Of a DNA stretch of 64,000 bases, positions 17,369 through 26,384 are shown in pieces. The translations under genes and the position numbers were made by a program. This DNA comes from Pleurocapsa minor HA4230-MV1 (GTDB lineage: Bacteria > Cyanobacteriota > Cyanobacteriia > Cyanobacteriales > Xenococcaceae): NCBI GenBank assembly GCA_019359095.1, contig JAHHHZ010000025.1, positions 62,001 through 126,000 on the forward strand. Direction: 5' to 3'. The notes beneath the pieces are model-generated. The model did not search any database and was not told the origin of the DNA. It worked only from the letters and a program-made list of their open reading frames with translations. Within the stretch, counting starts at the first letter, position 1, and every line of letters starts with the position of its first letter.

Positions 17369-17722
17369 CCTCAGAGGCATTGTGATGCCAACTGTGGCTC
17401 TGCAAAGATTAAGAAATATTGAACATACGACATCTCATCATTAGGTATCTAGGGAACTACTTAAGCTCTTAGATACCTCGATCATCTACGTAGTTTTAAA
17501 GCCTTAAAATAAGCTTAAACTCTTGATTTTAGGTAGGTTAATCGGGTTAACTTATCTTTGAGCAACATTGATATTAACAATTAAATTAAGCTCAGATAAC
17601 TGTTGTACCGATTTTTGTTGACCAACCCTGAGCCAAAAAAATTGTGGTAACGTAATTAAAGTAAAGATAAGTAACAAAAATAAGAAAAAGTCTACTTACA
17701 CTAGCTCATACTCATTTAACCT
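17369..17722. other. Intergenic region with hairpins, before the DUF3120 gene
   Basis: A perfect 9-base inverted repeat, AGGTATCTA (17443-17451) and TAGATACCT (17470-17478), could terminate the ABC transporter transcript; CAGAG/CTCTG just after the stop forms a weaker hairpin. The rest is AT-rich and contains nothing else I can name. Confidence 0.35.
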
Positions 17723-18442
17723 GTGACATCTTCCTCAAGTTCCGATCGCCCATTAGCAACCCCTGCGACTATTCTCGATTTACCTCTACAACCAAGTCGA
17801 GGAAGTCAATCCTGGCGAGTATTTTTTGCCTCTTCTTTTCTCGTTTCAGTCCCCGTATTTTTTCAAGCTCCCATTGTCAGGCTATTTCCCGAACTTAGTC
17901 TGGTATTAACTCTATTTTGGGTAGGACTGGGTTGGTATCTTTATCAGCGTCCTCAAAATCGTTGGTGGGGAGATATTATTTTAGGCTTTAGCTGGAGTTG
18001 GTTAGCTGGTTCTATCTATTGGGGATGGTTAAGATCTGAGCCTTTGATTCATATGCCAGTTGAGGCGATCGGTTTGCCTTTTGCGCTGTGGTGTATTTGG
18101 CGAGGCTGGGGCAAAATTGGTAACTTCTTTTATCTCGGTTCACTGTTAGGTACGGCGATTACCGATCTCTATTTCTACCTAGTGGATGTAATTCCTTACT
18201 GGCGATCGCTAATGACGGTGGACATGAACCCTGCTTTAGCCTCGCCCATTTTAAAAGCAGCGCTAGGACAGGTGCAAACTGTTTGGGGCATCAGTTGGGC
18301 GATCGTTTTAGTAAATATCTTGTTAGGAGTTAGCTGGTGGGCATTGAAGAAAACCGAGCTACACTGGTGGGCATTCGCTGGAGCAGTTTTAAGCACAATT
18401 TTAGTTGACAGCTTGTTTTGGATTGTTGCCTACTTTGCTTAA
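17723..18442 (+). CDS. DUF3120 family membrane protein
   Basis: A 239-residue integral membrane protein starting with GTG. After a polar N-terminus of about 30 residues there are roughly six hydrophobic segments with many Trp (SVPVFFQAPIVRLFPELSL, WWGDIILGFSWSWLAGSIYWGW, FFYLGSLLGTAITDLYFYLVD). The pattern matches the cyanobacterial DUF3120 family, whose function is unknown. The next gene, an Opp/Dpp-type permease, starts 51 bases after its stop, so the two may be co-transcribed. Confidence 0.75.
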   Translation: MTSSSSSDRPLATPATILDLPLQPSRGSQSWRVFFASSFLVSVPVFFQAPIVRLFPELSLVLTLFWVGLGWYLYQRPQNRWWGDIILGFSWSWLAGSIYWGWLRSEPLIHMPVEAIGLPFALWCIWRGWGKIGNFFYLGSLLGTAITDLYFYLVDVIPYWRSLMTVDMNPALASPILKAALGQVQTVWGISWAIVLVNILLGVSWWALKKTELHWWAFAGAVLSTILVDSLFWIVAYFA

Positions 18443-18493
18443 AGGAATGTCCGTTGTTCTACTAACATAAAGGCTAAACCTAACCTATATATT

Positions 18494-19537
18494 ATGGCTC
18501 AAAGTAATGATGGGGTAAGACCTTCATCCCTACTCCAAAACCTACAGCAAAATGAAACTATTCTCTATATAGTTAAACGGCTATTCCAAGCTGCAATAAC
18601 TTTGCTTTTGGCTTCGGCACTTTGTTTCCTAATCTCAGAAATTGCCCCTGGAGACTATTTAGACACCCTCAAACAAGATCCTCAGATTACGCCTGAAAGG
18701 ATTGCCGCGTTGAGTGAACAGTTTGGTTTAGACAAGCCTGCTATAGTGCAGTATTTTCGTTGGCTATGGCGCATCTTAACTCGATTTGATTTTGGTCAAA
18801 GTTTTGTTTATTTTCGCTCCGTTTCTTCCCTGTTGGTAGAGCGAGTCCCCGCCACGCTGCTATTGGCGATCGCCTCAATTATTTTGACTTGGGCGATCGC
18901 TATTCCTTTAGGTATTTTAAGCGCGGTTCAACAAAACAGCCGTGTCGATCAAGTTTTACGAGTATTGAGCTATATAGGACAGGGATTTCCTAGCTTTATT
19001 ACGGCTCTCATTTTTTTAATCATTGCTCAGTTTTTGTCGCCTCTGTTTCCCGTAGGCGGAATGACCAGCATCAACCACGATCAGCTGTCTCTAATTGGTA
19101 AGATTCTCGATATTGCTTGGCATATGCTGTTGCCGACGATCGCCTTAAGTATTACTAGTTTTGCTGGGCTACAACGTTTAACCAGAGGTCAACTGCTAGA
19201 CGTTTTGCGCCAAGACTATATTCAAACTGCTCGGGCTAAAGGTTTACCAGAAAACAAGGTAATCTATGTCCATGCACTGCGAAATGCCATTAATCCCCTG
19301 GTGACACTTCTGGGGTTCGAGTTCGCAAGCTTGCTCGGAGGTTCGTTTATTGCCGAATTTTTCTTTAATTGGCCAGGATTAGGTCGTTTAACCTTACAAG
19401 CAGTGCAGGCTCAGGATAAATATCTGGTGATGGCAAGTTTAATGATGGGTGCAGCCATGCTAATTGTTGGTAATTTACTGGCCGATCTACTCCTAAAAGC
19501 TGTAGATCCTAAAATTAAATTAGCCGATCTTAAATAG
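18494..19537 (+). CDS. Dipeptide/oligopeptide-type ABC transporter permease (DppB/OppB family)
   Basis: A 347-residue binding-protein-dependent transport permease. It has an N-terminal helix (LFQAAITLLLASALCFLISE) followed by DYLDTLKQDPQITPE, typical of the DppB/OppB family, and the EAA-type loop QDYIQTARAKGLPENKVIYVHALRNA cut here into shorter pieces (QDYIQTARAKGL and HALRNAINPL). The partner permease, ATPases and binding protein are not adjacent, as is common for this gene in cyanobacteria. The substrate could be peptides, nickel or another solute. Confidence 0.87.
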   Translation: MAQSNDGVRPSSLLQNLQQNETILYIVKRLFQAAITLLLASALCFLISEIAPGDYLDTLKQDPQITPERIAALSEQFGLDKPAIVQYFRWLWRILTRFDFGQSFVYFRSVSSLLVERVPATLLLAIASIILTWAIAIPLGILSAVQQNSRVDQVLRVLSYIGQGFPSFITALIFLIIAQFLSPLFPVGGMTSINHDQLSLIGKILDIAWHMLLPTIALSITSFAGLQRLTRGQLLDVLRQDYIQTARAKGLPENKVIYVHALRNAINPLVTLLGFEFASLLGGSFIAEFFFNWPGLGRLTLQAVQAQDKYLVMASLMMGAAMLIVGNLLADLLLKAVDPKIKLADLK

Positions 19538-19623
19538 ACCTTAGTTCGGTAAGCTGGTATCAGTTTAAAACTATAGAACGAATCAAAATTAACCACAAGA
19601 CAACATAATTTCGTTCTATCCAG

Positions 19624-19745
19624 TTATAGTCGTACAAAGTTAGATTAGGACATTCATAGTAATTGGCTCGTAAGTAGGAAATAGGAAATAGGAAGTAGGA
19701 AGTAGTATTTCAAAGATGTCCTAACGTTGTTACGTAGGGCTATAA
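19624..19745. mobile_element. MITE-like element, family 1, copy A
   Basis: The ends are TTATAGTCGTACAAAGTTAG (continuing ATTAGGACA) and, inverted, TGTCCTAACGTTGTTACGTA (continuing GGGCTATAA). The interior holds an AGGAAATA/AGGAAGT heptamer array. Three further copies with the same ends lie at about 22704-22894, 42655-42822 and 46618-46745. No protein is encoded. Confidence 0.7.
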
Positions 19746-19768
19746 CTAGACCAGAGGGATAAGTAATT

Positions 19769-20053
19769 ATGTTACTACAAATCAATTATTTAATTCGTTC
19801 CAAGCAAGACGGCAAATACTTAGTAGCTCGAATGCCAGAACAAAGCGGGATTGAAGCCAGCTACCTTTTGGTATTTCTAGAGGATTATGATGCCATGAGC
19901 TATATCAATACTCACGGTCAAGAATTTAGCGATCGCCTTACCGTTGAAACCGCCTCCCCAACTCAACTCAAAGGACTAATGGAACGGTGGAAATATGCTG
20001 GCTTTGCGATCGTCAAAGATCCCTTATTGCCTGAGATCCAATTCGTCAGTTGA
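19769..20053 (+). CDS. Conserved cyanobacterial hypothetical protein
   Basis: A 94-residue soluble protein starting MLLQINYLIRSKQDGKYLVA, with a strand-rich N-terminus and a segment SPTQLKGLMERWKYAGFAIV near the end. I do not recognise a function. The 3' third of the gene is duplicated about 1.3 kb downstream (21250-21374) as a start-less fragment. The family 1 MITE-like element ends only 23 bases upstream, so the promoter may lie inside or beyond that element. Confidence 0.65.
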   Translation: MLLQINYLIRSKQDGKYLVARMPEQSGIEASYLLVFLEDYDAMSYINTHGQEFSDRLTVETASPTQLKGLMERWKYAGFAIVKDPLLPEIQFVS

Positions 20054-20270
20054 TCATCATTGGCGATTAACCTAAACCATTAGAGCATAAAGTTATGAGA
20101 ATTCCCTTAATTTAATGTTTGAGTCATAGACGAGATGAACCGCCCGAAAATCAAGGTAAGCTTCGGTAGTAAAACTAGTATTTGCTGTTGTTTTTTAAGA
20201 TTACTGCTAATAAGCTATATGACCTCATAGCCCTATTTCTTTAAAAATGTGTTTGTTGTGTTGACTACAT

Positions 20271-20930
20271 TTATTTTGGTAGACGAGCGTTAATGTCATT
20301 CTGTATAGCTATTTCGTTTTGTGCAGAAACTATTCCTAATAAACCCCATCCGAAGTAAAGCCTTCCTGTTTCCAAAGCTAATCGTCTTGCTTTACTTTGA
20401 GATGGATTTTTTTCTAAATTATTTAAAGCAATATCATAAAAAGATTTAATTGGACGACTTGTCATTATTCCACAACCTATTAAAGAGTCTAAAAAAGATT
20501 TTATTTTTTCCCAAAGTTCTTCTTCTTTTAAAGATTGACAGAATGACTCAACTAAATGTTCTTCTAATCGAAGAGTAATTTTTTTAAAATCATTATTATA
20601 CAAAGGATAAATTTTGAATGGACTAATTTTTTTAATGATTATTTTTAATAAATCCCAAGTCTCAAGGTTAGTTAGATTCATTTCGCACACTCTAAAAGTA
20701 CGCTCAATATACTTTTTTTTGAGATAAAATTCTAAATTAGATGGTGATATTTTAGTTTCTTGCCAAATCAAGATAAGCTTTTTTAGAATTTCTGGCGAAA
20801 CTGGATATTTTAATGATGAATCTAAGACAAGACTAAATTTTCCTAATTCTTCCTTGCCTATTTTTTCAGCGTAGATCGCCAATGCCAAAAAAACAATTAC
20901 AAAAAATACAGTTACAAATAAAGACAACAT
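20271..20930 (-). CDS. AT-rich orphan protein with one N-terminal membrane helix
   Basis: A 219-residue protein. The first 20 residues (MLSLFVTVFFVIVFLALAIY) form a membrane anchor; the rest is a Lys/Leu/Ile-rich, probably helical cytoplasmic domain with no motif I know. Base composition is clearly more AT-rich than the neighbours and HIP1 sites are absent, which suggests recent transfer. The gene lies inside a segment flanked by a direct repeat of the 3' end of the 94-residue protein gene. Another short frame (complement of 20866-21069, MRKWLKQELDMTKDDEIKFY) overlaps its start and could be an upstream small gene or a frameshifted N-terminus. Confidence 0.5.
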   Translation of the reverse strand: MLSLFVTVFFVIVFLALAIYAEKIGKEELGKFSLVLDSSLKYPVSPEILKKLILIWQETKISPSNLEFYLKKKYIERTFRVCEMNLTNLETWDLLKIIIKKISPFKIYPLYNNDFKKITLRLEEHLVESFCQSLKEEELWEKIKSFLDSLIGCGIMTSRPIKSFYDIALNNLEKNPSQSKARRLALETGRLYFGWGLLGIVSAQNEIAIQNDINARLPK

Positions 20931-21069
20931 AATTAGCTATACATGAATTTTCTTCACATATAGTTCCCGTAAATTTGCCATATCTAAACTTTAATAGACA
21001 AAGCTTTGCATAAAATTTAATTTCATCATCTTTAGTCATATCTAACTCTTGCTTAAGCCACTTCCGCAT
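20866..21069 (-). CDS. Short doubtful reading frame overlapping the AT-rich orphan
   Basis: A 67-residue frame whose first 40 residues are polar and protein-like (MRKWLKQELDMTKDDEIKFY, then AKLCLLKFRYGKFTG) while the last third is Cys/Phe-rich and overlaps the start of the 219-residue gene in another frame. It may be a small gene, or a single frameshift may separate the true N-terminus of the downstream protein. Confidence is low. Confidence 0.25.
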   Translation of the reverse strand: MRKWLKQELDMTKDDEIKFYAKLCLLKFRYGKFTGTICEENSCIANYVVFICNCIFCNCFFGIGDLR

Positions 21070-21090
21070 TATTTATGTATTATGTGTGAA

Positions 21091-21174
21091 CTAAAAATAG
21101 AGACAGAAAATAACGACTAAAGCGGTTAAGGTAGCTGCAATCAAGTTCAAGATAATGGCACTACACCAAGGCAT
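21091..21174 (-). CDS. Possible 27-residue hydrophobic peptide
   Basis: An ATG-initiated frame encodes MPWCSAIILNLIAATLTALV followed by VIFCLYF, i.e. a single membrane helix with almost no polar ends. It lies upstream of the AT-rich orphan on the same strand. Its size and character recall small membrane peptides such as type I toxins or photosystem subunits, but it matches none that I know and there is no strong ribosome site. Confidence 0.2.
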   Translation of the reverse strand: MPWCSAIILNLIAATLTALVVIFCLYF

Positions 21175-21249
21175 TTAAAATGTGTCGCTCAGTCTTAGGG
21201 GAATTAAGCTAATGATTGTTGTGACACTACTAGTTAAAATATGTTTTAT

Positions 21250-21374
21250 GCGATCGCCTTACCGTTGAAACTGCCTCGCCAACTCAACTCAAAGGACTAA
21301 TGGAACGGTGGAAATATGCTGGCTTTGCGATCGTCAAAGATTCCTTACTGCCTGAGATCCAATTTGTCAGTTAA
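21250..21374 (+). pseudogene. Duplicated 3' fragment of the 94-residue protein gene
   Basis: The 125 bases match 19929-20053 with about eight differences, keep the reading frame (LTVETASPTQLKGLMERWKY) and end in a stop codon, but have no start. The two copies bracket the 1.2-kb AT-rich segment, as would result from insertion with duplication or recombination between relatives. The rest of 21070-21498 holds a short hydrophobic frame, this fragment and a CAGTAAT array. Confidence 0.8.
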
Positions 21375-21377
21375 TAA

Positions 21378-21408
21378 TTCAGTAATCAGTAATCAGTAAT
21401 CAGTAATT
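21378..21408. repeat. Heptanucleotide tandem repeat (CAGTAAT)
   Basis: Four CAGTAAT units directly after the duplicated gene fragment and upstream of the CBS protein gene. Confidence 0.75.
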
Positions 21409-21498
21409 ACTAAATATAGTGACATTTCTATTCTAAATGGTAGCAATTCGCGATAGATTGAGACATAGAGTAGCAAACTATACAATCTAGCAAGATAA

Positions 21499-21957
21499 AT
21501 GAGCAAAACCGTCGCTGAAGTCATGACTACTGACATAGTAACAGTGTCTCCTGAAACTTCTCTACAGGAGGCAATTCAAATTTTGGCAGAGCGAGAAATT
21601 AGTGGTTTACCCGTAGTCGATGATCGAGGACAGTTGGTGGGAGTAATCTCCGAAACCGACCTTACTTGGCAAGCTACAGGAGTAGAGACACCCCCCTATG
21701 TAATGTTTCTTGATAGTGTAATTTACCTGCAAAATCCTGCTAAACATAACCAAGAAATACATAAAGCCTTGGGTCAAACAGTGGGAGATGCTATGAGCGA
21801 TCGCCCAGCAACAGTTAGAGAGAATCAGTTAGTGCGGGAAGCTGCTCAAATTATGCACGAAAAGAGAGTACGTCGTCTGCCTGTGGTCAACGAGCAGTCG
21901 GAGTTGGTGGGCATGATTACTCAAGGAGACGTAATTAAGATGATGGCAGCAGAATAA
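21499..21957 (+). CDS. Two-CBS-domain protein
   Basis: A 152-residue protein made almost wholly of two CBS domains: residues 6-60 (VAEVMTTDIVTVSPETSLQE, then GLPVVDDRGQLVGVISETDL) and about 95-150 (VGDAMSDRPATV, RRLPVVNEQSELVGMITQGDV). Such pairs bind adenine nucleotides and act as energy or ligand sensors; cyanobacterial and plant stand-alone forms are proposed to regulate thioredoxin systems. The target is not apparent from the context. The NblB-like gene follows 90 bases later. Confidence 0.88.
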   Translation: MSKTVAEVMTTDIVTVSPETSLQEAIQILAEREISGLPVVDDRGQLVGVISETDLTWQATGVETPPYVMFLDSVIYLQNPAKHNQEIHKALGQTVGDAMSDRPATVRENQLVREAAQIMHEKRVRRLPVVNEQSELVGMITQGDVIKMMAAE

Positions 21958-22047
21958 GCTGCTCAATTTGATTTGGCCACAATTTTAAACGAAAAATTTT
22001 TTAACAATCGACTTTAATTTTATCGGTATTGATTAACCAATTTAAAC

Positions 22048-22704
22048 ATGAGCATTACACCAGAATCAGTCCAAGAGTTGTTGAATTCCGAAGACTTTGG
22101 CGAGCGGATTCGAGGTCTAAATCAACTACGCCAGATTGACCCCAAAACTGCTTTCGATCTCTTGCAACCAATGATTACTGATAATAATACCCGCGTGCGC
22201 TATGCGGCTGTCAGTCAATTAGATACTCTTGGTGTGATAGATAAAGATACTGCCTTAGAATTTTTGCGCGATCGCCTATTTAACGATCCAGAAGCAGATG
22301 TTCAAGCAGCAGCAGCAGACGCTATTGGTGGTTTGAAGTTAACTGAAGCTTTTGAAGACTTAAATAATGTTTATCACGACACCTCTGAATGGCTAGTGCA
22401 GTTTAGTATCATTGCTGCTCTAGGTGAATTAGGAGAGCCTAGAAGTTTTACCCTCCTAAAAGAAGCTTTGCATTCCAATAATAATCTGCTACAGACGGCA
22501 GCAATTGGCTCGATGGGTGAATTGGGAGATCCTCAAGCTATTCCTCTGCTCAAAAACTTTGCCGAACATGAAGACTGGCAGATCCGTTTTCGGCTAGTAC
22601 AGGCTTTAGGAAGATTAGGTGGTGAAGAAGCTAAAGCCATTATTACTAAGCTGGTGGACGACGAATCTGAACAGGTAGCTCAAGAGGCAAAAAATAATCT
22701 TTAA
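22048..22704 (+). CDS. nblB: HEAT-repeat protein, NblB-like
   Basis: A 218-residue all-helical protein built of about six HEAT/PBS-lyase-type repeats (RVRYAAVSQLDTLG, DVQAAAADAIGGL, WLVQFSIIAALGELGEP, LLQTAAIGSMGELGDPQAIP). Length, the opening MSITPESVQELLNSEDFGE and repeat layout match the cyanobacterial NblB family, related to chromophore lyases and required for phycobilisome breakdown or chlorophyll handling under nutrient stress. The function is transferred from the family; a different HEAT-repeat scaffold role is possible. The 3' end runs directly into the left part of a family 1 MITE-like element. Confidence 0.7.
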   Translation: MSITPESVQELLNSEDFGERIRGLNQLRQIDPKTAFDLLQPMITDNNTRVRYAAVSQLDTLGVIDKDTALEFLRDRLFNDPEADVQAAAADAIGGLKLTEAFEDLNNVYHDTSEWLVQFSIIAALGELGEPRSFTLLKEALHSNNNLLQTAAIGSMGELGDPQAIPLLKNFAEHEDWQIRFRLVQALGRLGGEEAKAIITKLVDDESEQVAQEAKNNL

Positions 22705-22894
22705 TACAAGCTTTAGGACTACCCACTAACCACTACCCACTACCTATTTGCCCTAAAGGATTCCCTACGGTCACGAAGCTTATGCTAAAGCATTTGCGAA
22801 GCTTATCCTTTAGGACTAGCTACGCGTCGTCCTTTAGGACTACCCACGAGCCGATCACTCTAATCGTCCTAATTTAACTTTGTACGGCTATATA
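22704..22894. mobile_element. MITE-like element, family 1, copy B, with nested palindromes
   Basis: The right end, CGTCCTAATTTAACTTTGTA followed by CGGCTATA, matches the ends of the copies at 19624 and 46618; the left end is degraded (TTTAGGACT near 22717). The interior begins with a CTACCCA array and carries palindromic words of the CTTTAGGAC family (22750-22840: GAAGCTTATGCTAAAGC, TAGCTACGCGTCGTCC). It fills most of the gap between the NblB-like and TPR genes; the remainder (22895-23022) should contain the TPR gene promoter. Confidence 0.6.
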
Positions 22895-23022
22895 TCTATA
22901 TTTTTAAGGTGAATTTTTGCGCAACTAAACTTTAAACCTCTCATTAAAGGGTAAGATTTGGCTACTTATTTAAAGGATCATCTTTATTGATCTATGTCGC
23001 CAAATAGCTAATCGTCGCCATC

Positions 23023-24120
23023 ATGTTATCTAAACTTTTAAGTATCGCTTCCATATCTTTGACTATTTTGTTCTTTCCGTCTGTCGTTTCTGCTCAACCA
23101 AGTTTTACAGTGGCTCAAAGCAATGAGCTAGACCTAAACAACTTGCTGTTAGTGGGAAATAAATACGTAGAATCACAAAATTATGACAAAGCCTTGGAAA
23201 CGTACGAACAAGCAGCCGAGATGGATGGCGATAATTTCCAGATTTTTTCGGGAATTGGCTATGTACAAACCTTGAGAAAAGATTATGCGGAGGCGGTAAA
23301 AGCTTATGAAAAAGCAGTTAAGTTATCTCCAGATGACCCCAAACTTTATTACGCACTGGGTTTTTGTTTAGGTAACTTAGGCAAGAATTTAGCAGCAGCA
23401 GAGGCTTATGAGCAAGCGATCGCCCTAGAGCCAGATAATCTGCAAAATCACCTTGGTTTGGGAGTGGTGCTAGTTAGAGCAGAAGAATACGATCGCGCTG
23501 TTGAGACATACAAAAATATTATTGCTCTAGCGCCTGATAACCAGGAGGCTAAAGATGCTTACAATATTGCCTCACAGATTTTATTAAAGCAACAGCGCTA
23601 CCCCGAGGCGATCGCTCTTTTGTCAGTAGCCGTAAAACAACAGCCTTATGAATTAGATCTTAAGTTGCAGTTAGCTGAAGCTCTTTTAAGTCAGGGAAAT
23701 ATTCCAGCAGGATTAAAAACCCTAGAACTAGCCACAAAGGTTGCTCCTCAAAATCATCTTATTTACCTGCAAATCGGCAAGATTCTTTATCAGCAAGGAG
23801 AATTAGACCGTGCTTTAGCCGAGTATCAGTGGGCAGCCAGACTCAAACCTGATGATCGATCGGCTATTGAAGGTACAGGATTAATTTATCTGGCACAACA
23901 AAATTATTATCGGGCAATTGTTGATTTTCGCCGTTTAACTGAACTTGCGCCCAACAACCCGCGAGGCTATCACAATTTAGGTCTTGCCTTAAAAGGTAGA
24001 AACAGAGATGAAGAAGCGATCGCAGCTTTAGAACAGGCTTCAAAGCTATATAAAAATGATGGCAACCAAGAACAGGCGAATCAAATGACGAAGTTAATTG
24101 AAGAAATTAATCAAGGGTAG
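23023..24120 (+). CDS. Secreted or periplasmic tetratricopeptide-repeat protein
   Basis: A 365-residue protein with an N-terminal signal peptide (ISLTILFFPSVVSAQPSFTVA) and about nine TPR units from residue 38 to the end (YDKALETYEQAAEMDGDN, YAEAVKAYEKAVKLSPDD, and so on, each with the W/Y-G-A-P spacing of the repeat). TPR arrays act as protein-binding scaffolds. No catalytic domain is fused. It stands alone, so the partner is unknown. A GGGAATTA-type repeat follows the stop codon. Confidence 0.85.
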   Translation: MLSKLLSIASISLTILFFPSVVSAQPSFTVAQSNELDLNNLLLVGNKYVESQNYDKALETYEQAAEMDGDNFQIFSGIGYVQTLRKDYAEAVKAYEKAVKLSPDDPKLYYALGFCLGNLGKNLAAAEAYEQAIALEPDNLQNHLGLGVVLVRAEEYDRAVETYKNIIALAPDNQEAKDAYNIASQILLKQQRYPEAIALLSVAVKQQPYELDLKLQLAEALLSQGNIPAGLKTLELATKVAPQNHLIYLQIGKILYQQGELDRALAEYQWAARLKPDDRSAIEGTGLIYLAQQNYYRAIVDFRRLTELAPNNPRGYHNLGLALKGRNRDEEAIAALEQASKLYKNDGNQEQANQMTKLIEEINQG

Positions 24121-24149
24121 AGAAGTTGAGATTTAGGTTCGCTTGAATG

Positions 24150-24182
24150 GGAATGGGGAAATAGGGAATTAGGGAATTAGGG
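24150..24182. repeat. Heptanucleotide-type repeat (GGGAATTA)
   Basis: Short tandem GGGAAT(T)A units between the convergent TPR and DUF445 genes. Confidence 0.6.
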
Positions 24183-24196
24183 AAAATTTTACTTTT

Positions 24197-25447
24197 TTAA
24201 CTGAACAACATAATGACTGTCTGTAATAGTCCGACAATAAAACCGAGTATCCCTCCTAAATTGACGATCGCCTGAAGTTCGTTTTTGACAATACCCTGCA
24301 CTGCCTGCTCTAATTCTTCGGGAGTGGTAGCAGAAACGCGATCGATGATTACCTGATCGATGGAGAGAATTGGGATTGCTTGAGCCACTAGTTTTTCTAG
24401 ATCTTCTTCTAAATAGCGTTCTAGCACTAAGGCTAATTCTTGACTGATCACTTCTAATGAATCATTTACCGTCGGTGAAGACTGTAAACGATTGAGGATC
24501 AACGTCGCCAGGTTTTCCCATTCTACAGACTCTCCCAAACCTGTAATAACTCGACCTCCTTCTTCACGTACATAGTTACGTACAGATTCTCTGACGGTTT
24601 TACGCAGTTGTCTGACGGTAGAAACGGGGAGATTTTGCAAAGAAAGGTTCATCAACCAATTTTTAATGCGATCGCGAATTTGTAGCGAGAAACTTAACTC
24701 TTCTAGGCGCGCGTTGGTAATCCCTGGTTCATCAATACAAAAAGAACGTAGCCTCAGTAAACTATTACGTAAACCAAACAGGTTAGCTACTACCCAATAA
24801 GTCCCACTCGTTTTTTCGCGAAAACCTTCATCAATAATTTGAATATTGCGATCGCTCAAGAAATCAATCAGGGCGCGACGAATAGTGTCTGGAGGTAATA
24901 CTGAACTCAATAGCCAGTCGGAAAACTTTTTAGCCTGCTCATCTTTGAGCTGAAAATTGAGGAGAATCTGATCAAAAATCTGATTAACCTGCGCTTCAAG
25001 AAAATCTTCTTTTCTAGCGAGTACTTTTAACAGTCGAGGCAAGGATTGACTAAATAGATCCCGCAGAATCTTACCTAAAATCTTGGCTGTTTTTTGTTCG
25101 CGATCGGATTTAACCCGATCTAAAGCTAATTTTAAAAGCCAAAGAATTGCCCCTTGAATCCGTTCAGTTGCCAACAATCTTTGAGCCAGATTTTGTAATT
25201 CTCCTGGGGTTAACAACGAACCCATGATCGTATCAGAAACTTTCTGCGCCAGACGCTCTTGATTGCTAGGAATTAACCCAGGAGTAAAAGGCAGCTTACG
25301 TTTGCCAAGATAAATAGCTTTGTAGGGACGAAACAACATCTTAATTGCTATGTCGTTAGTGAAATAGCCAATGATGCTGCCAGCTATAGGGGGAACTAAA
25401 TATATCCAGAGATTCGCTAGTGCCAAAGCAGTATGTTGAATCGACAA
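24197..25447 (-). CDS. DUF445 family membrane protein
   Basis: A 416-residue protein of the DUF445 family (YheB/YjiN relatives). An N-terminal helix ([20 protein letters not shown]) is followed by [15 protein letters not shown] and [15 protein letters not shown], both family hallmarks; a C-terminal helix ([20 protein letters not shown]) ends the protein. The long middle part is helical with several [18 protein letters not shown]-type repeats. Function is unknown. The nominal start is TTG at 25447. It is followed on the same strand by nothing and preceded by menG 44 bases upstream. Confidence 0.85.
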   Translation of the reverse strand: MSIQHTALALANLWIYLVPPIAGSIIGYFTNDIAIKMLFRPYKAIYLGKRKLPFTPGLIPSNQERLAQKVSDTIMGSLLTPGELQNLAQRLLATERIQGAILWLLKLALDRVKSDREQKTAKILGKILRDLFSQSLPRLLKVLARKEDFLEAQVNQIFDQILLNFQLKDEQAKKFSDWLLSSVLPPDTIRRALIDFLSDRNIQIIDEGFREKTSGTYWVVANLFGLRNSLLRLRSFCIDEPGITNARLEELSFSLQIRDRIKNWLMNLSLQNLPVSTVRQLRKTVRESVRNYVREEGGRVITGLGESVEWENLATLILNRLQSSPTVNDSLEVISQELALVLERYLEEDLEKLVAQAIPILSIDQVIIDRVSATTPEELEQAVQGIVKNELQAIVNLGGILGFIVGLLQTVIMLFS

Positions 25448-25491
25448 TAAAGATTAATTAACAGAAAAAGCAATTGTAGCTATTATTTATT

Positions 25492-26202
25492 TTATTTGGT
25501 TAATACCAATATTCCCATCATCCCACCCATTAAAGGATAATGAACAGCTTGGTTAAATCCTGCTGTATGAGCCAGTTTAATTTGTTCTGAACCCGTGGGA
25601 AATCGTTCAACGCTGGGATTAATATAAGCATACTCTTCTTTCATCCCCATATTTTCCGCAGTTGGCACGACAATATTAGCTAAATACCATTCCTGGAATA
25701 GTTGCATATAACCAGCTTCAGGACGATGAAAATCAAGAATTGCTACCTTTGCCCCTGGTTTCAAGACTCGTAATAATTCTTCAAGGCTCAGAAGAATATT
25801 TGTTACATTACGCAATCCATAGCCCATCGTGGCGCAGTCAAATTGATTATCGGCAAAAGGTAAAGCTAGGGCATCTCCTTCGATCCAGTTGATCGGCACT
25901 GTTGGACATTTAATCATCTGCCTTTGTTTAGCGATCGCCAATTGCTCACCAGCAAAATCTAAACCAATTACCTGACCCGAAGCACCAACTTGTTTCGCTA
26001 ATAATAAGGCTAGATCCCCACTCCCACAGCAAACATCTAGAGCATGATCTCCTAACTTAGCCTCACTCCACTTAACCGCCATTAGCTTCCAGATACGATG
26101 CTGTCCAAAGCTCAAGCGATCGTTAAGGCGATCGTATACAGGAGCAATGCGATCGAAGATTGCTTTAATTTCTGATGCTTCAGGGGGAAGGGTTTTGGTC
26201 AT
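25492..26202 (-). CDS. menG: Demethylphylloquinone methyltransferase (UbiE/MenG family)
   Basis: A 236-residue class I SAM-dependent methyltransferase. The motif I segment LDVCCGSGDLALLLA, GLDFAGEQLAIAKQR and the UbiE signature YGLRNVTNILLSLEEL are present, with RLNDRLSFGQHRIWK near the start. In cyanobacteria, which make phylloquinone or plastoquinone rather than ubiquinone, this enzyme performs the last methylation of phylloquinone, the photosystem I A1 cofactor. DUF445 lies downstream on the same strand and may be co-transcribed. Confidence 0.9.
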   Translation of the reverse strand: MTKTLPPEASEIKAIFDRIAPVYDRLNDRLSFGQHRIWKLMAVKWSEAKLGDHALDVCCGSGDLALLLAKQVGASGQVIGLDFAGEQLAIAKQRQMIKCPTVPINWIEGDALALPFADNQFDCATMGYGLRNVTNILLSLEELLRVLKPGAKVAILDFHRPEAGYMQLFQEWYLANIVVPTAENMGMKEEYAYINPSVERFPTGSEQIKLAHTAGFNQAVHYPLMGGMMGILVLTK

Positions 26203-26332
26203 TGAACGATCTAAGTAAAGTTGCTTGTTCTTTAGTAATCATATGGCATGGCTCAAGCTGACAATAATCGAGATCGAGAATCTTAACTCAAGCAAAATAC
26301 TTGAGGTGAATCGGGGTTTTTGAACGAGAGGG

Positions 26333-26349
26333 GTGGCGAGGTTTCCTCG
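26333..26349. repeat. GC-rich hairpin in the menG-padR gap
   Basis: GGCGAGG and CCTCGCC form a compact hairpin, extended by GGGT/ACCC outside. It lies in the divergent gap of menG and the PadR gene and resembles a dispersed palindromic repeat more than a terminator, since no T-run follows. Confidence 0.45.
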
Positions 26350-26384
26350 CCATACCCAATCGAGTTTTTGAAGATTAATAAATC

